A DNA stretch of 64,000 bases from Ascidiaceihabitans sp034111945 (GTDB lineage Bacteria; Pseudomonadota; Alphaproteobacteria; Rhodobacterales; Rhodobacteraceae): positions 1 through 64,000 of the forward strand of contig JBLHSG010000019.1 in NCBI GenBank assembly GCA_047626725.1. Reading direction: 5' to 3'. Shown here piece after piece: positions 25,831 through 33,709 of the stretch (position 1 is the stretch's first letter; each line of letters starts with the position of its first letter). The position numbers and the translations under genes are program-made. Under the pieces are notes generated by a model. That model was not told the origin of the DNA. It did not search any database and was given only the letters and a program-made list of their open reading frames with translations.

Positions 25831-27210
25831 ATGAAACGTCTCTTTTTGATCCTAAGCCTGTTGGCTGTTCCTGTTGCTGTATTCGCGCAGGACGACAAAG
25901 TGCTGAGCAAGCAATACGACGATGGCGGGATCTACGAGGGCACATTTCGTGGCGGCGTCCAGCACGGCATGGGCACCTACAAACTGCCCAATGGCTACGA
26001 ATATTCCGGCGAATGGACTGACGGCGAAATCAAAGGCGAAGGCGTTGCGAATTTCCCGAATGGGTCGGTCTATCAAGGTAACTTTTCCAAAGGCAAACCT
26101 GACGGCTTTGGCAAGATCACCTTTGCAGATGGCGGCACCTACGAGGGCGATTGGCTGGGCGGCACGATCATTGGCACCGGCGTGGCGCTGTATGCAAACG
26201 GCGTGCGCTATGAGGGCGAATTCCGCAATGCCAAACACCACGGCAAAGGTGTGATGCAAAGCCCGGGCGGCTATGAATACAAGGGCGATTGGATTGATGG
26301 CGTCAAAAACGGCGTGGGCACGATCACCTATCCTGACGGCGCGGTCTATGACGGCGATATTGTCAACGGCCAGCGCGCGGGCACGGGTACGCTAACCATG
26401 CCGGACGGATTGATTTACGTGGGCCTCTGGACCGATGGCCAAATCGACGGCACTGGCACCCTGACACAACCCAATGGCGACGTGTACGAAGGCGATCTTG
26501 TGTCTGGCAGACGCATGGGCAACGGCCGCGTCACCTATGCAAACGGCGATATTTACAACGGCCAATTTGTCGACGATCGCCGCCACGGCACCGGCACGTT
26601 TACGGGCAAAGACGGATACACCTATGTTGGCGCATGGGTCGCAGGCCAAATCGAAGGCCAAGGCCGCGTCACCTACCCGGACGGATCAGTTTACGAGGGC
26701 AGCTTTCGCGATGATCTGGCGGATGACACTGGCAAAATCACCTATGTCGATGGCTCAACATACGAAGGCGACTGGGTCGCAGGCGTCATCGATGGCAACG
26801 GCAAAGCCACCTATTCAAATGGCGTGGTCTACGAGGGCGGCTTTAAAAGCGCGCGCAATCACGGCACCGGCGTGATGACCTACGCAGACGGCTACCGCTA
26901 TGAGGGCGCATGGCTAAACGGACAACGCCACGGCAACGGCAAAGCAACCTATCCCGATGGCACAATCTACGAAGGTAATTTTGAAAACGGCCAACGCAGC
27001 GGCACAGGCGGCATCGTAATGGCCAACGGTTTCAAGTACACAGGCCAATGGCAGCAGGGCGAAATCAACGGTATCGGCACTGCAACCTACGACAATGGCG
27101 ATGTCTACGAGGGCAATTTTCACAACGGCAAACGCCAAGGCGACGGTACTATGCGCTATGCAACGGGCGAAGAATCGCGCGGCACATGGGAAAATGGCGC
27201 ACTCAAATAA
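25831..27210 (+). CDS. Exported MORN-repeat protein (18 repeats)
   Basis: A 459-residue exported protein. The signal peptide is MKRLFLILSLLAVPVAVFAQ. The rest consists of 18 MORN repeats of exactly 23 residues (pattern G-x-x-Y-x-G-x-W/F-x-x-G-x-x-x-G-x-G-x-x-x-Y-x-D/N), followed by a half repeat. MORN arrays form long beta-sheets that bind lipid or protein. The start is ATG 25831; the frame is open upstream but unrelated to the signal peptide. It stands alone and divergent from nadE. The repeats fall into two nine-unit blocks (next entry). Location in the periplasm or outer membrane is inferred. Confidence 0.88.
   Translation: MKRLFLILSLLAVPVAVFAQDDKVLSKQYDDGGIYEGTFRGGVQHGMGTYKLPNGYEYSGEWTDGEIKGEGVANFPNGSVYQGNFSKGKPDGFGKITFADGGTYEGDWLGGTIIGTGVALYANGVRYEGEFRNAKHHGKGVMQSPGGYEYKGDWIDGVKNGVGTITYPDGAVYDGDIVNGQRAGTGTLTMPDGLIYVGLWTDGQIDGTGTLTQPNGDVYEGDLVSGRRMGNGRVTYANGDIYNGQFVDDRRHGTGTFTGKDGYTYVGAWVAGQIEGQGRVTYPDGSVYEGSFRDDLADDTGKITYVDGSTYEGDWVAGVIDGNGKATYSNGVVYEGGFKSARNHGTGVMTYADGYRYEGAWLNGQRHGNGKATYPDGTIYEGNFENGQRSGTGGIVMANGFKYTGQWQQGEINGIGTATYDNGDVYEGNFHNGKRQGDGTMRYATGEESRGTWENGALK
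25924..27165 (+). repeat. MORN array, two 621-base blocks of nine repeats
   Basis: Eighteen 69-base units. Unit n matches unit n+9 better than its neighbours: unit 3 GSVY...GKITF with unit 12 GSVY...GKITY; unit 4 TYEGDW with unit 13 TYEGDW; unit 5 GVMQ with unit 14 GVMT. A W/non-W alternation breaks between units 9 and 10 and restarts. Block borders are 25924-26544 and 26545-27165. Confidence 0.8.
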
Positions 27211-27379
27211 AAACTGCACAAACCTCTCGAAACTCGAGAAACTTTGCCCTATTTGCACGATATAGGGGAATTGTGTCTAAGAATTCTTGCAATGCACACA
27301 ATCCTTCCGTCTAATCGGCTCAATCTAGTATTATTCAGGTTGTGTTTCGTACCCAGTATCGCGTTGAGAGAGCATCATT

Positions 27380-27832
27380 GTGCAAACTGCAAATCAGTTT
27401 TTTACAGAACAGTGCGATTGGTTCGCCCAAAATAAACTTGGGCTGATCACAAGCAGGTTTGCCGTGCCAATGGCGGTCTATTTTGGCGAACAGATCATGA
27501 TTTTCAAAAACATCAAAGCGATCCAAACGGCGTTGTCCACCAAACGCACAGCTCTGCTGAATGCCAACTATTCGCGCACAGGGTTTCGAATCATTGCCGA
27601 GTCTATTTCAGCGAAAAAGCATCTGTCCCTTTGGGTGGAATTTCGTCATTTTGACGTAGACAATCACCTGATCACCAACAGCACATCACGCTATTTTTGT
27701 GCCCGCCAAACGGAGCCACACTTGTTGGTTCAATTGATTGAATATCTTCAAATTCCGAATTTGGACGCGATCAAAGAACAAGAGACAGAGTCAGCAACCG
27801 CAGACTACCAATCGACTGTTGCACCAGTGTAA
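27380..27832 (+). CDS. Unknown 150-residue protein
   Basis: A 150-residue cytoplasmic protein that I do not recognise. It reads as a mixed alpha/beta domain: a helix at FFTEQCDWFAQNKLGL, strands at FRIIAESIS and LSLWVEFRHFDV, then a helix LLVQLIEYLQI, followed by an acidic tail. This pattern would suit an SnoaL/NTF2-like fold but that is a guess. The start is GTG 27380 after GAGAG. The upstream 27211-27379 holds only a small TCTCGA/TCGAGA stem after the MORN gene. Its end overlaps the convergent SDR gene by 28 bases. Confidence 0.6.
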   Translation: MQTANQFFTEQCDWFAQNKLGLITSRFAVPMAVYFGEQIMIFKNIKAIQTALSTKRTALLNANYSRTGFRIIAESISAKKHLSLWVEFRHFDVDNHLITNSTSRYFCARQTEPHLLVQLIEYLQIPNLDAIKEQETESATADYQSTVAPV

Positions 27833-28470
27833 TCAAAAAATCCGCCGGTGTTTGAAGCATCCAAACCATCCATGACGCTGGCTAAACTATCGGCCGCTTT
27901 GGCCGGTTCCACTGCGGGATGACGGCCCAGATATTTCGCGGTAAATGCGCTGACGACGGTGCCCGGGTGCAAAGACACGACGCATGATTGCGGGTGACTG
28001 CGTGCCAATTCAATCGCGCTGGTGCGTACAATCTGGTTCAGCGCAGATTTTGCAGCGCGGTAGCTGATCCACCCACCCAACCGATTGTCAGCGATGGATC
28101 CGACGCGCGCTGACATCACGGCAAAACAGGTCGGACGCCCCTTTGCCAACAATCGACCGGCGTGGGCCAAAACCAACGCGGGACCAATCGCATTCACCGC
28201 AAATTGCTGCGCCATTGCGTCGGCATCAATCGCCTTAATTGTTTTCTCAGGCCCGTTCCCGTCAATCTCAAGCGCGCCAGTGGCCACAATAATGCGGTCA
28301 AAATCACCATCCATCGCGGACAGATGTTCAGAAACGCTGGCTTGATCCGTGATGTCAAAACCATCGACAGATCGTGACAGCGCAACAACCACGTCACCGC
28401 GATTTTTATGCGTCGAAACCAACGCGCTTCCGATGCCGCCTGATGCGCCAATGATCAAAATTCTTGCCAT
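27805..28470 (-). CDS. Short-chain dehydrogenase/reductase, CsgA-like
   Basis: A 221-residue cytoplasmic oxidoreductase. The NAD(P)-binding loop IIGASGGIGSAL is at residues 6-17, and the catalytic Tyr-Lys pair is in SYRAAKSALNQ. The short length and SLHPGTVVSAFTAKYL region resemble C-factor/CsgA-type SDRs. The substrate is unknown. I start it at ATG 28470; a GTG two codons upstream is also possible. It is divergent from leuA and overlaps the end of the 150-residue orphan. Confidence 0.88.
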   Translation of the reverse strand: MARILIIGASGGIGSALVSTHKNRGDVVVALSRSVDGFDITDQASVSEHLSAMDGDFDRIIVATGALEIDGNGPEKTIKAIDADAMAQQFAVNAIGPALVLAHAGRLLAKGRPTCFAVMSARVGSIADNRLGGWISYRAAKSALNQIVRTSAIELARSHPQSCVVSLHPGTVVSAFTAKYLGRHPAVEPAKAADSLASVMDGLDASNTGGFFDYTGATVDW

Positions 28471-28546
28471 GCACACAGACCTAGCAGGTGCGATGCTACC
28501 TTCAACCCTTGCTTGGCGTTAAAAGCGGGTTGGGAAATTTTGTATC

Positions 28547-28574
28547 TTTTCATTTACCAATCCGCGTTTATAAG
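28547..28574 (+). promoter_or_regulatory. Probable promoter of the leuL-leuA unit
   Basis: A -10-like TATAAG at 28569-28574 with a weak -35 TTTTCA at 28547-28552. The predicted start site, about seven bases downstream, falls at or next to the ATG of the leader peptide (28581), which would make the leader message leaderless. Confidence 0.4.
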
Positions 28575-28580
28575 AGACGC

Positions 28581-28664
28581 ATGACAGCAAGCGCACATAT
28601 CCTTTCGCATCGCCAACCCGGCGCGGCAGCTTTGCGCGGCCTACTGATCCTATTCCGCCTCTGA
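28581..28664 (+). CDS. leuL: leuA leader peptide (27 residues, Leu-rich)
   Basis: A 27-codon frame ending LRGLLILFRL, with five leucines in its last ten residues and two rare-looking CTA codons. Its stop codon lies inside the left arm of a 10-bp hairpin followed by TTTT. This is the classic layout of a leucine attenuator: ribosomes stalled at Leu codons when charged tRNA-Leu is scarce cover the left arm, the terminator fails to form, and leuA is transcribed. Only weak ribosome-binding sequence (AGAGA) precedes the ATG. Confidence 0.8.
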   Translation: MTASAHILSHRQPGAAALRGLLILFRL

Positions 28665-28698
28665 GCGTGTCTCCCGGCACGTCCGCTCAGAGGGTTTT
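28658..28698 (+). terminator. Leucine attenuator terminator
   Basis: Arms CCTCTGAGCG (28658-28667) and CGCTCAGAGG (28684-28693) pair perfectly over 10 bp, with a 16-base loop and TTTT at 28695-28698. Competing pairings exist: GGCACGT (28676-28682) with ACGTGCC (28702-28708), and CTGATCC (28644-28650) with GGATCAG (28711-28717). Confidence 0.75.
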
Positions 28699-28737
28699 GG
28701 AACGTGCCAAGGATCAGACACAAAAAAGAGACATCAC

Positions 28738-30300
28738 ATGACATCTTCACAAGACAAAGTCGTAATTTTCGACACCACATTGCGTGACGGCGAACAATCG
28801 CCCGGCGCCACCATGACCCATGATGAAAAACTGGAAATTGCCGGTTTGCTCGATGAAATGGGCGTGGATATCATCGAAGCAGGATTTCCAATTGCCTCAG
28901 AGGGCGATTTTAACGCCGTCAGCGAGATTTCCAAAAACAGCGTAAATTCCGTGATTTGCGGTTTGGCCCGTGCGCAATTCGGTGACATTGATCGCTGCTG
29001 GGAGGCGGTGAAGCACGCAGCCCAACCGCGCATCCACACCTTTATCGGCACCTCGCCTTTGCATCGCGCTATTCCCAACATGACCAAAGACGAAATGGCG
29101 ATCCGCATCGAAGAAACGGTCAGCCATGCGCGCAACTTGTGTGACAACGTGCAATGGTCGCCAATGGATGCAACCCGCACCGAATTTGACTATCTGTGTC
29201 GCACCGTCGAAATCGCGATCAAGGCAGGCGCCAGCACAATCAACATTCCCGACACGGTTGGCTACACGGCACCACGCGAAAGCGCCGAACTGATCCGTCG
29301 TTTGATCGCCGAAGTGCCAGGGGCCGAAGACGTGATTTTCGCCACCCACTGCCACAACGATCTGGGCATGGCGACGGCAAACAGTCTGGCTGCGGTCGAA
29401 GCAGGCGCGCGCCAAATTGAATGTACAATCAATGGCTTGGGCGAACGCGCAGGCAACACCGCGCTCGAAGAAGTCGTGATGGCAATGAAAGTGCGCAACG
29501 ACATCATGCCCTATCAAACCGGCATCGACACCACCAAACTGATGAACATTTCGCGCCGCGTCGCGTCCGTTTCCGGCTTTGCCGTGCAGTTCAACAAGGC
29601 GATTGTGGGCAAGAATGCGTTCGCGCACGAATCCGGCATCCACCAAGACGGCATGCTGAAAAACGCCGAAACATTCGAAATCATGCGCCCCGAAGATGTG
29701 GGTTTGGCCGGCACGTCGCTGCCGCTTGGCAAACATTCCGGTCGCGCGGCGTTGCGGGCGAAACTGGAGGACCTTGGATTTGAGGTCGGTGACAACCAGT
29801 TGAAAGACGTGTTTGTCCGTTTCAAGGCACTGGCAGATCGCAAAAAAGAAGTCTTTGACGACGATTTGATCGCGCTGATGCGCACGTCGTCCGACCCTGA
29901 AAACGATCACCTCAAGATCGTGTCGTTGCGCGTTCAATGCGGCACCGAAGGCCCACAAAAAGCTGATCTGGTGATGTCCGTGGACGGCGTTGAACACAGC
30001 ACAAGCCAGACCGGCGATGGCCCTGTGGATGCGACATTTAATGCGGTCAAAGCCCTGTTTCCACATGGGGCCAAGCTGCAAGTGTATCAGGTTCAGGCCG
30101 TGACCGAAGGCACCGATGCGCAAGCCACAGTGTCTGTGCGGATGGAAGAAGACGACCGGATCGCGACAGGTCAATCGGCCGATACCGACACGGTTGTGGC
30201 CTCGGCCAAAGCCTATGTAAACGCGCTGAACCGGCTGATCGTGCGGCGTGAAAAATCCGGCTCGGACAAGGCTGAAATCAGCTATCGGGACGTCACCTAA
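28738..30300 (+). CDS. leuA: 2-isopropylmalate synthase
   Basis: A 520-residue enzyme, first committed step of leucine synthesis: acetyl-CoA plus 2-oxoisovalerate to 2-isopropylmalate. The HMGL-like barrel starts with FDTTLRDGEQSPGATM, the metal histidines are in THCHNDLGMATAN, and NGLGERAGNTALEEV follows. The C-terminal regulatory domain for leucine feedback starts near residue 390 (VSLRVQCGTEGPQKADLV). Transcription is probably attenuated through the leuL leader. A terminator follows at 30305-30353. Confidence 0.96.
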   Translation: MTSSQDKVVIFDTTLRDGEQSPGATMTHDEKLEIAGLLDEMGVDIIEAGFPIASEGDFNAVSEISKNSVNSVICGLARAQFGDIDRCWEAVKHAAQPRIHTFIGTSPLHRAIPNMTKDEMAIRIEETVSHARNLCDNVQWSPMDATRTEFDYLCRTVEIAIKAGASTINIPDTVGYTAPRESAELIRRLIAEVPGAEDVIFATHCHNDLGMATANSLAAVEAGARQIECTINGLGERAGNTALEEVVMAMKVRNDIMPYQTGIDTTKLMNISRRVASVSGFAVQFNKAIVGKNAFAHESGIHQDGMLKNAETFEIMRPEDVGLAGTSLPLGKHSGRAALRAKLEDLGFEVGDNQLKDVFVRFKALADRKKEVFDDDLIALMRTSSDPENDHLKIVSLRVQCGTEGPQKADLVMSVDGVEHSTSQTGDGPVDATFNAVKALFPHGAKLQVYQVQAVTEGTDAQATVSVRMEEDDRIATGQSADTDTVVASAKAYVNALNRLIVRREKSGSDKAEISYRDVT

Positions 30301-30304
30301 AAAC

Positions 30305-30353
30305 AGCGGTCGCAGGTTCAAACGGCGGGCATTGCCCCCGACCTGCGACCGCT
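30305..30353. terminator. Shared terminator of leuA and the VOC gene
   Basis: AGCGGTCGCAGGT (30305-30317) pairs with ACCTGCGACCGCT (30341-30353) over 13 bp, with a small inner GGGC/GCCC stem. On the minus strand a run of T follows, so it best serves the VOC gene; it can also end leuA transcripts. Confidence 0.8.
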
Positions 30354-30367
30354 ATTTATGCGCTAGC

Positions 30368-30949
30368 TTAGTACGGATCGCGGGCTGTGCGGTCTGTCGA
30401 TAGTGACGCCTGGCTCCGTTCGACAATCACCTCGACTGCATCGGCCAAATGGGATTCTTCGATCGCTTTGTCACCTGCTGCGACGCGTAGTTTATGTGCC
30501 TCAAGCAGAACTTCGGCATGGTTTGATCCGCGCGGGGGAATGAATTTGTAGCAGGCCAATTCGATCAACAGCCCCAGCGGGTCCTTGAAGTAAATCGAAT
30601 CCATAAACCCACGATCCTTAACGCCGGAATTTCCGATGCCACGCGCACGCAGCCGTTCGGGAACTTGCGAAAACATGGCGCGGTCAACTTCAAACGCGAC
30701 ATGGTGCACGCAACCGACGTCCATCGGGGTGCGTTGCGGATCAGCCTTGCGCCCTTCGTTTGTGAAAATTGTAATCAAACGCCCGTCGCCGGGATCAAAA
30801 TACAGGTGCCCTTCGTTCGGATCGTCCAGATTGGGCTGATCAAAGATAAATGGCATGCCCAATAGCCCCTCCCAGAAATCAATCGAGGTCTGCCGATCCG
30901 CCCCCATAATCGTGATGTGATGGACGCCAAGTACTTGAATTTTCCGCAT
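30368..30949 (-). CDS. VOC-family dioxygenase/glyoxalase-like protein
   Basis: A 193-residue cytoplasmic protein of the vicinal-oxygen-chelate fold. Two beta-alpha-beta-beta-beta modules are seen. The metal ligands would be His in LGVHHITIMG, His in VHHVAFEV and Glu in LGLLIELACY, a pattern shared with extradiol ring-cleavage enzymes and glyoxalases. The substrate is unknown. The start is ATG 30949 (AAAGGC upstream); the frame runs ten codons further but without the fold. Confidence 0.85.
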   Translation of the reverse strand: MRKIQVLGVHHITIMGADRQTSIDFWEGLLGMPFIFDQPNLDDPNEGHLYFDPGDGRLITIFTNEGRKADPQRTPMDVGCVHHVAFEVDRAMFSQVPERLRARGIGNSGVKDRGFMDSIYFKDPLGLLIELACYKFIPPRGSNHAEVLLEAHKLRVAAGDKAIEESHLADAVEVIVERSQASLSTDRTARDPY

Positions 30950-31142
30950 GATTTGCCTTTGCCAACGTTCTTTGGCCAAATGTTAACATGACCCCCTGCC
31001 CATTCCAGTCAAAATGCGCGGAATGCTGCCACAAATGCGTGTGCAAGCCCCCTTTCGCCCGACCCTCAGCAGGCCTATAAGTCGCAACGTCCGCGTGCTC
31101 GACTCGGGGACGACACTGTATTTTTTCGCAAGGCGCACATGT

Positions 31143-32189
31143 ATGTCGATCTTTGGTAGTCTTCGTGGTCTGTTTTCTTCTGATATGGCAATCGATTTGG
31201 GGACAGCGAACACGCTTATCTACGTCAAAGGCAAGGGCGTCGTGCTGTCAGAGCCGTCGGTCGTCGCCTATCATATCAAGGATGGCGTTAAAAAAGTTCT
31301 CGCCGTGGGCGAAGACGCCAAGCTGATGTTGGGCCGCACACCCGGTTCCATCGAGGCGATCCGCCCGATGCGCGAAGGCGTTATTGCCGACTTTGATACA
31401 GCCGAAGAAATGATCAAACATTTCATCCGCAAAGTGCACAAGCGGTCAACATTTTCTAAACCCAAGATCATCGTTTGCGTCCCGCACGGGGCCACGCCGG
31501 TTGAAAAACGCGCTATTCGCCAGTCGGTTTTGTCCGCCGGCGCACGTCGCGCTGGCCTGATCGCCGAACCAATTGCAGCGGCGATTGGCGCTGGCATGCC
31601 GATCACGGACCCGACGGGCAACATGGTTGTGGATATCGGCGGCGGCACAACCGAAGTCGCGGTGCTGTCCCTTGGTGACATCGTTTACGCCCGTTCTGTG
31701 CGCGTGGGTGGTGACCGCATGGACGAGGCGATCATCAGCTACTTGCGTCGCCAGCAGAACCTTTTGGTCGGTGAAACCACTGCTGAACGGATCAAAACAT
31801 CCATCGGAACCGCGCGCATGCCGGACGATGGTCGTGGGACATCGATGCAAATTCGTGGACGTGACCTGTTGAATGGCGTGCCTAAAGAAATCGAAATCAC
31901 GCAGGCTCAAATCGCCGAAGCATTGGCCGAACCCGTCCAGCAAATCTGCGAAGCGGTGATGACAGCGCTTGAAACGACTCCGCCTGATTTGGCCGCTGAC
32001 ATTGTGGACCGTGGCGTGATGCTGACAGGTGGTGGTGCGTTGCTTGGCGATCTGGATCTGGCGCTGCGTGAACAAACCGGTTTGGCCGTTTCCATCGCTG
32101 ATGAATCGCTAAATTGCGTGGCCTTGGGCACAGGCAAAGCGCTGGAATACGAAAAACAGCTGCGTCACGCGATTGATTACGACAGCTGA
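31143..32189 (+). CDS. mreB: Rod-shape protein MreB
   Basis: A 348-residue actin-like ATPase that forms membrane-bound filaments and guides lateral wall synthesis. It shows the phosphate-1 loop AIDLGTANTLIYVKGKG, the phosphate-2 loop VVDIGGGTTEVAVLS and the adenosine motif MLTGGGALLGDLD; N-terminal MSIFGSLRGLF is the usual amphipathic membrane helix. The start is ATG 31143; the frame is open upstream without homology. A TATAAG at 31076-31081 could be its -10 box. It is the first gene of mreBCD-mrdA-rodA. Confidence 0.97.
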   Translation: MSIFGSLRGLFSSDMAIDLGTANTLIYVKGKGVVLSEPSVVAYHIKDGVKKVLAVGEDAKLMLGRTPGSIEAIRPMREGVIADFDTAEEMIKHFIRKVHKRSTFSKPKIIVCVPHGATPVEKRAIRQSVLSAGARRAGLIAEPIAAAIGAGMPITDPTGNMVVDIGGGTTEVAVLSLGDIVYARSVRVGGDRMDEAIISYLRRQQNLLVGETTAERIKTSIGTARMPDDGRGTSMQIRGRDLLNGVPKEIEITQAQIAEALAEPVQQICEAVMTALETTPPDLAADIVDRGVMLTGGGALLGDLDLALREQTGLAVSIADESLNCVALGTGKALEYEKQLRHAIDYDS

Positions 32190-32196
32190 TATGCTT

Positions 32197-32228
32197 GCCA
32201 GAGTGCGCAAAATTACCGACACTCTGGC
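32197..32228 (+). repeat. Stem-loop between mreB and mreC
   Basis: GCCAGAGTG (32197-32205) pairs with CACTCTGGC (32220-32228) around a 14-base loop, starting seven bases after the mreB stop. No T-run follows. It may be a processing or partial termination site that lets MreB be made in excess over MreC and MreD. Confidence 0.6.
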
Positions 32229-32277
32229 CAACAGCATCTAGATGCCCTGAATTCAAACACGGCAGGATAAACCCGCG

Positions 32278-33177
32278 TTGGCCAAGGACAGATCAAACAA
32301 TCACGACTATGGGGGCCCCCTGCGCCGGCTTTTGCTGAGCGTGATGATGCTGGTGTTGATCGCCATATTTTTGCTGTGGCGCATCGATAGCCCAAGGGTG
32401 GAACGGTTTCGCGCCCAAGTCACGGATCGGATTGTGCCGAATTTTGACTGGGCGATGGCCCCTGTTACGGGCACCGTCAAACTGTTTCGCGACTTTCAAA
32501 GCTATCAGCGCATTGCCGAACAAAATCAGGAATTAAAGCGCGAATTGCGCCGGATGAAAGAATGGAAAGAGGCCGCGCTTCAGCTCGAGGAAGAAAACGC
32601 GCGCCTTTTGGACCTGAACAAAGTGCGCCTGGATCCGCGCCTGACGTTCATCACCGGCGTAGTGATGGCGGATTCTGGATCACCGTTTCGCCAGTCTGTC
32701 TTGCTGAATGTTGGCGCGCGTGACGGGCTGATTGACGGCTGGGCGACGATGGATGGTCTGGGTCTGGTTGGTCGTATTTCGGGTGTCGCCAAAAACACCA
32801 GTCGGGTGATTTTACTGACCGATGCGTCCAGCCGTATTCCGGCGTTGGTGCAGCCATCGGGACAGCGCGTGATTGTGGCCGGCGACAATTCTGCCGTGCC
32901 GCCAATCGATTTTCTGGAAAACCCTGATCTGGTGCGCGCAGGTGATCGTGTTGTCAGTTCGGGCGATGGCGGCGTGTTTCCGTCAGGCTTGTTGATTGGT
33001 CAGATCGCCAAAGACCCCGGTGGGCGTTTGCGTGTGCGACTGGCTGCTGATTACGAACGCCTCGAATTTTTGCGGGTGATGCGCAGCTATTCAAATGAAC
33101 CGGTTTCAGACGTCACGACTGTTTTGGCCCCCTCAGGCGGCATCGATCCGCAAACCACTGAGGTGGTGAATGAATGA
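32278..33177 (+). CDS. mreC: Rod-shape protein MreC
   Basis: A 299-residue bitopic inner-membrane protein. One N-terminal span (RRLLLSVMMLVLIAIFLLW) is followed by a coiled coil near residues 75-110 (YQRIAEQNQELKRELRRMK) and the periplasmic beta-barrel pair (VMADSGSPFRQSVLLNVGA). It links MreB filaments to PBP2 and RodA. The start is TTG 32278 with AGGATA upstream. It overlaps mreD by eight bases. Confidence 0.94.
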   Translation: MAKDRSNNHDYGGPLRRLLLSVMMLVLIAIFLLWRIDSPRVERFRAQVTDRIVPNFDWAMAPVTGTVKLFRDFQSYQRIAEQNQELKRELRRMKEWKEAALQLEEENARLLDLNKVRLDPRLTFITGVVMADSGSPFRQSVLLNVGARDGLIDGWATMDGLGLVGRISGVAKNTSRVILLTDASSRIPALVQPSGQRVIVAGDNSAVPPIDFLENPDLVRAGDRVVSSGDGGVFPSGLLIGQIAKDPGGRLRVRLAADYERLEFLRVMRSYSNEPVSDVTTVLAPSGGIDPQTTEVVNE

Positions 33178-33709
33178 CCATTCCACCTATCGTATTTGGC
33201 TGATGCGATCGGCATTTGTTGGCCTCGCATTGGTCATCCTGTTCGTACATTTGCTCCCCCTGAACTTGGTTCCTAGCAACTGGGCCCTGCCAAATTTGAT
33301 GATCGGATTTGCCTTTGCATGGTCCGTACGTCGCCCCGAATATGTTCCGCCCGTCCTTTTGGGACTGGTCTTATTGCTGGCGGATTTACTGCTGCAACGT
33401 CCACCGGGCCTATGGGCCGCGATCGGATTGCTCGCCTGCGAAAGCCTAAAGGCGCAGGCCCCCACATTGCGGGTCGCAACATTTTTGACGGAATGGGCGA
33501 CAGTCACCGGCCTGATCATCGGCGCAACCGTGGTCAACCGCGTCATCCTCGCGGTGTTGTTGGTTGATGTTCCGGGCCTATGGCTTACCTTCGTTCAAAT
33601 GGGCATGACCATATTATTCTACCCCGCATTTGTCTTTGTGACCCACGTGATCATGGGCGTGCGCAAATCTGTGCCCGGCGATCTGGACACACTCGGAGGC
33701 CGGACATGA
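33170..33709 (+). CDS. mreD: Rod-shape protein MreD
   Basis: A 179-residue integral membrane protein with about five hydrophobic segments, typical of MreD. It opens MNDHSTYRIWLMRSAF, and the first span is FVGLALVILFVHLLPLNL. It has no enzyme motif. It overlaps both neighbours (mreC by 8 bases, mrdA by 4), so the operon is tightly coupled. Confidence 0.9.
   Translation: MNDHSTYRIWLMRSAFVGLALVILFVHLLPLNLVPSNWALPNLMIGFAFAWSVRRPEYVPPVLLGLVLLLADLLLQRPPGLWAAIGLLACESLKAQAPTLRVATFLTEWATVTGLIIGATVVNRVILAVLLVDVPGLWLTFVQMGMTILFYPAFVFVTHVIMGVRKSVPGDLDTLGGRT

Noticed and set aside
28897..30321. A 474-codon open frame antisense to leuA
   Set aside because: It lies opposite a well-supported gene, its translation is rich in His, Arg and Cys without motifs, and it follows from the codon bias of leuA.
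30966..30980. Palindrome TTTGGCCAAA between the VOC gene and mreB
   Set aside because: Ten bases is short enough to occur by chance and it has no second copy nearby.
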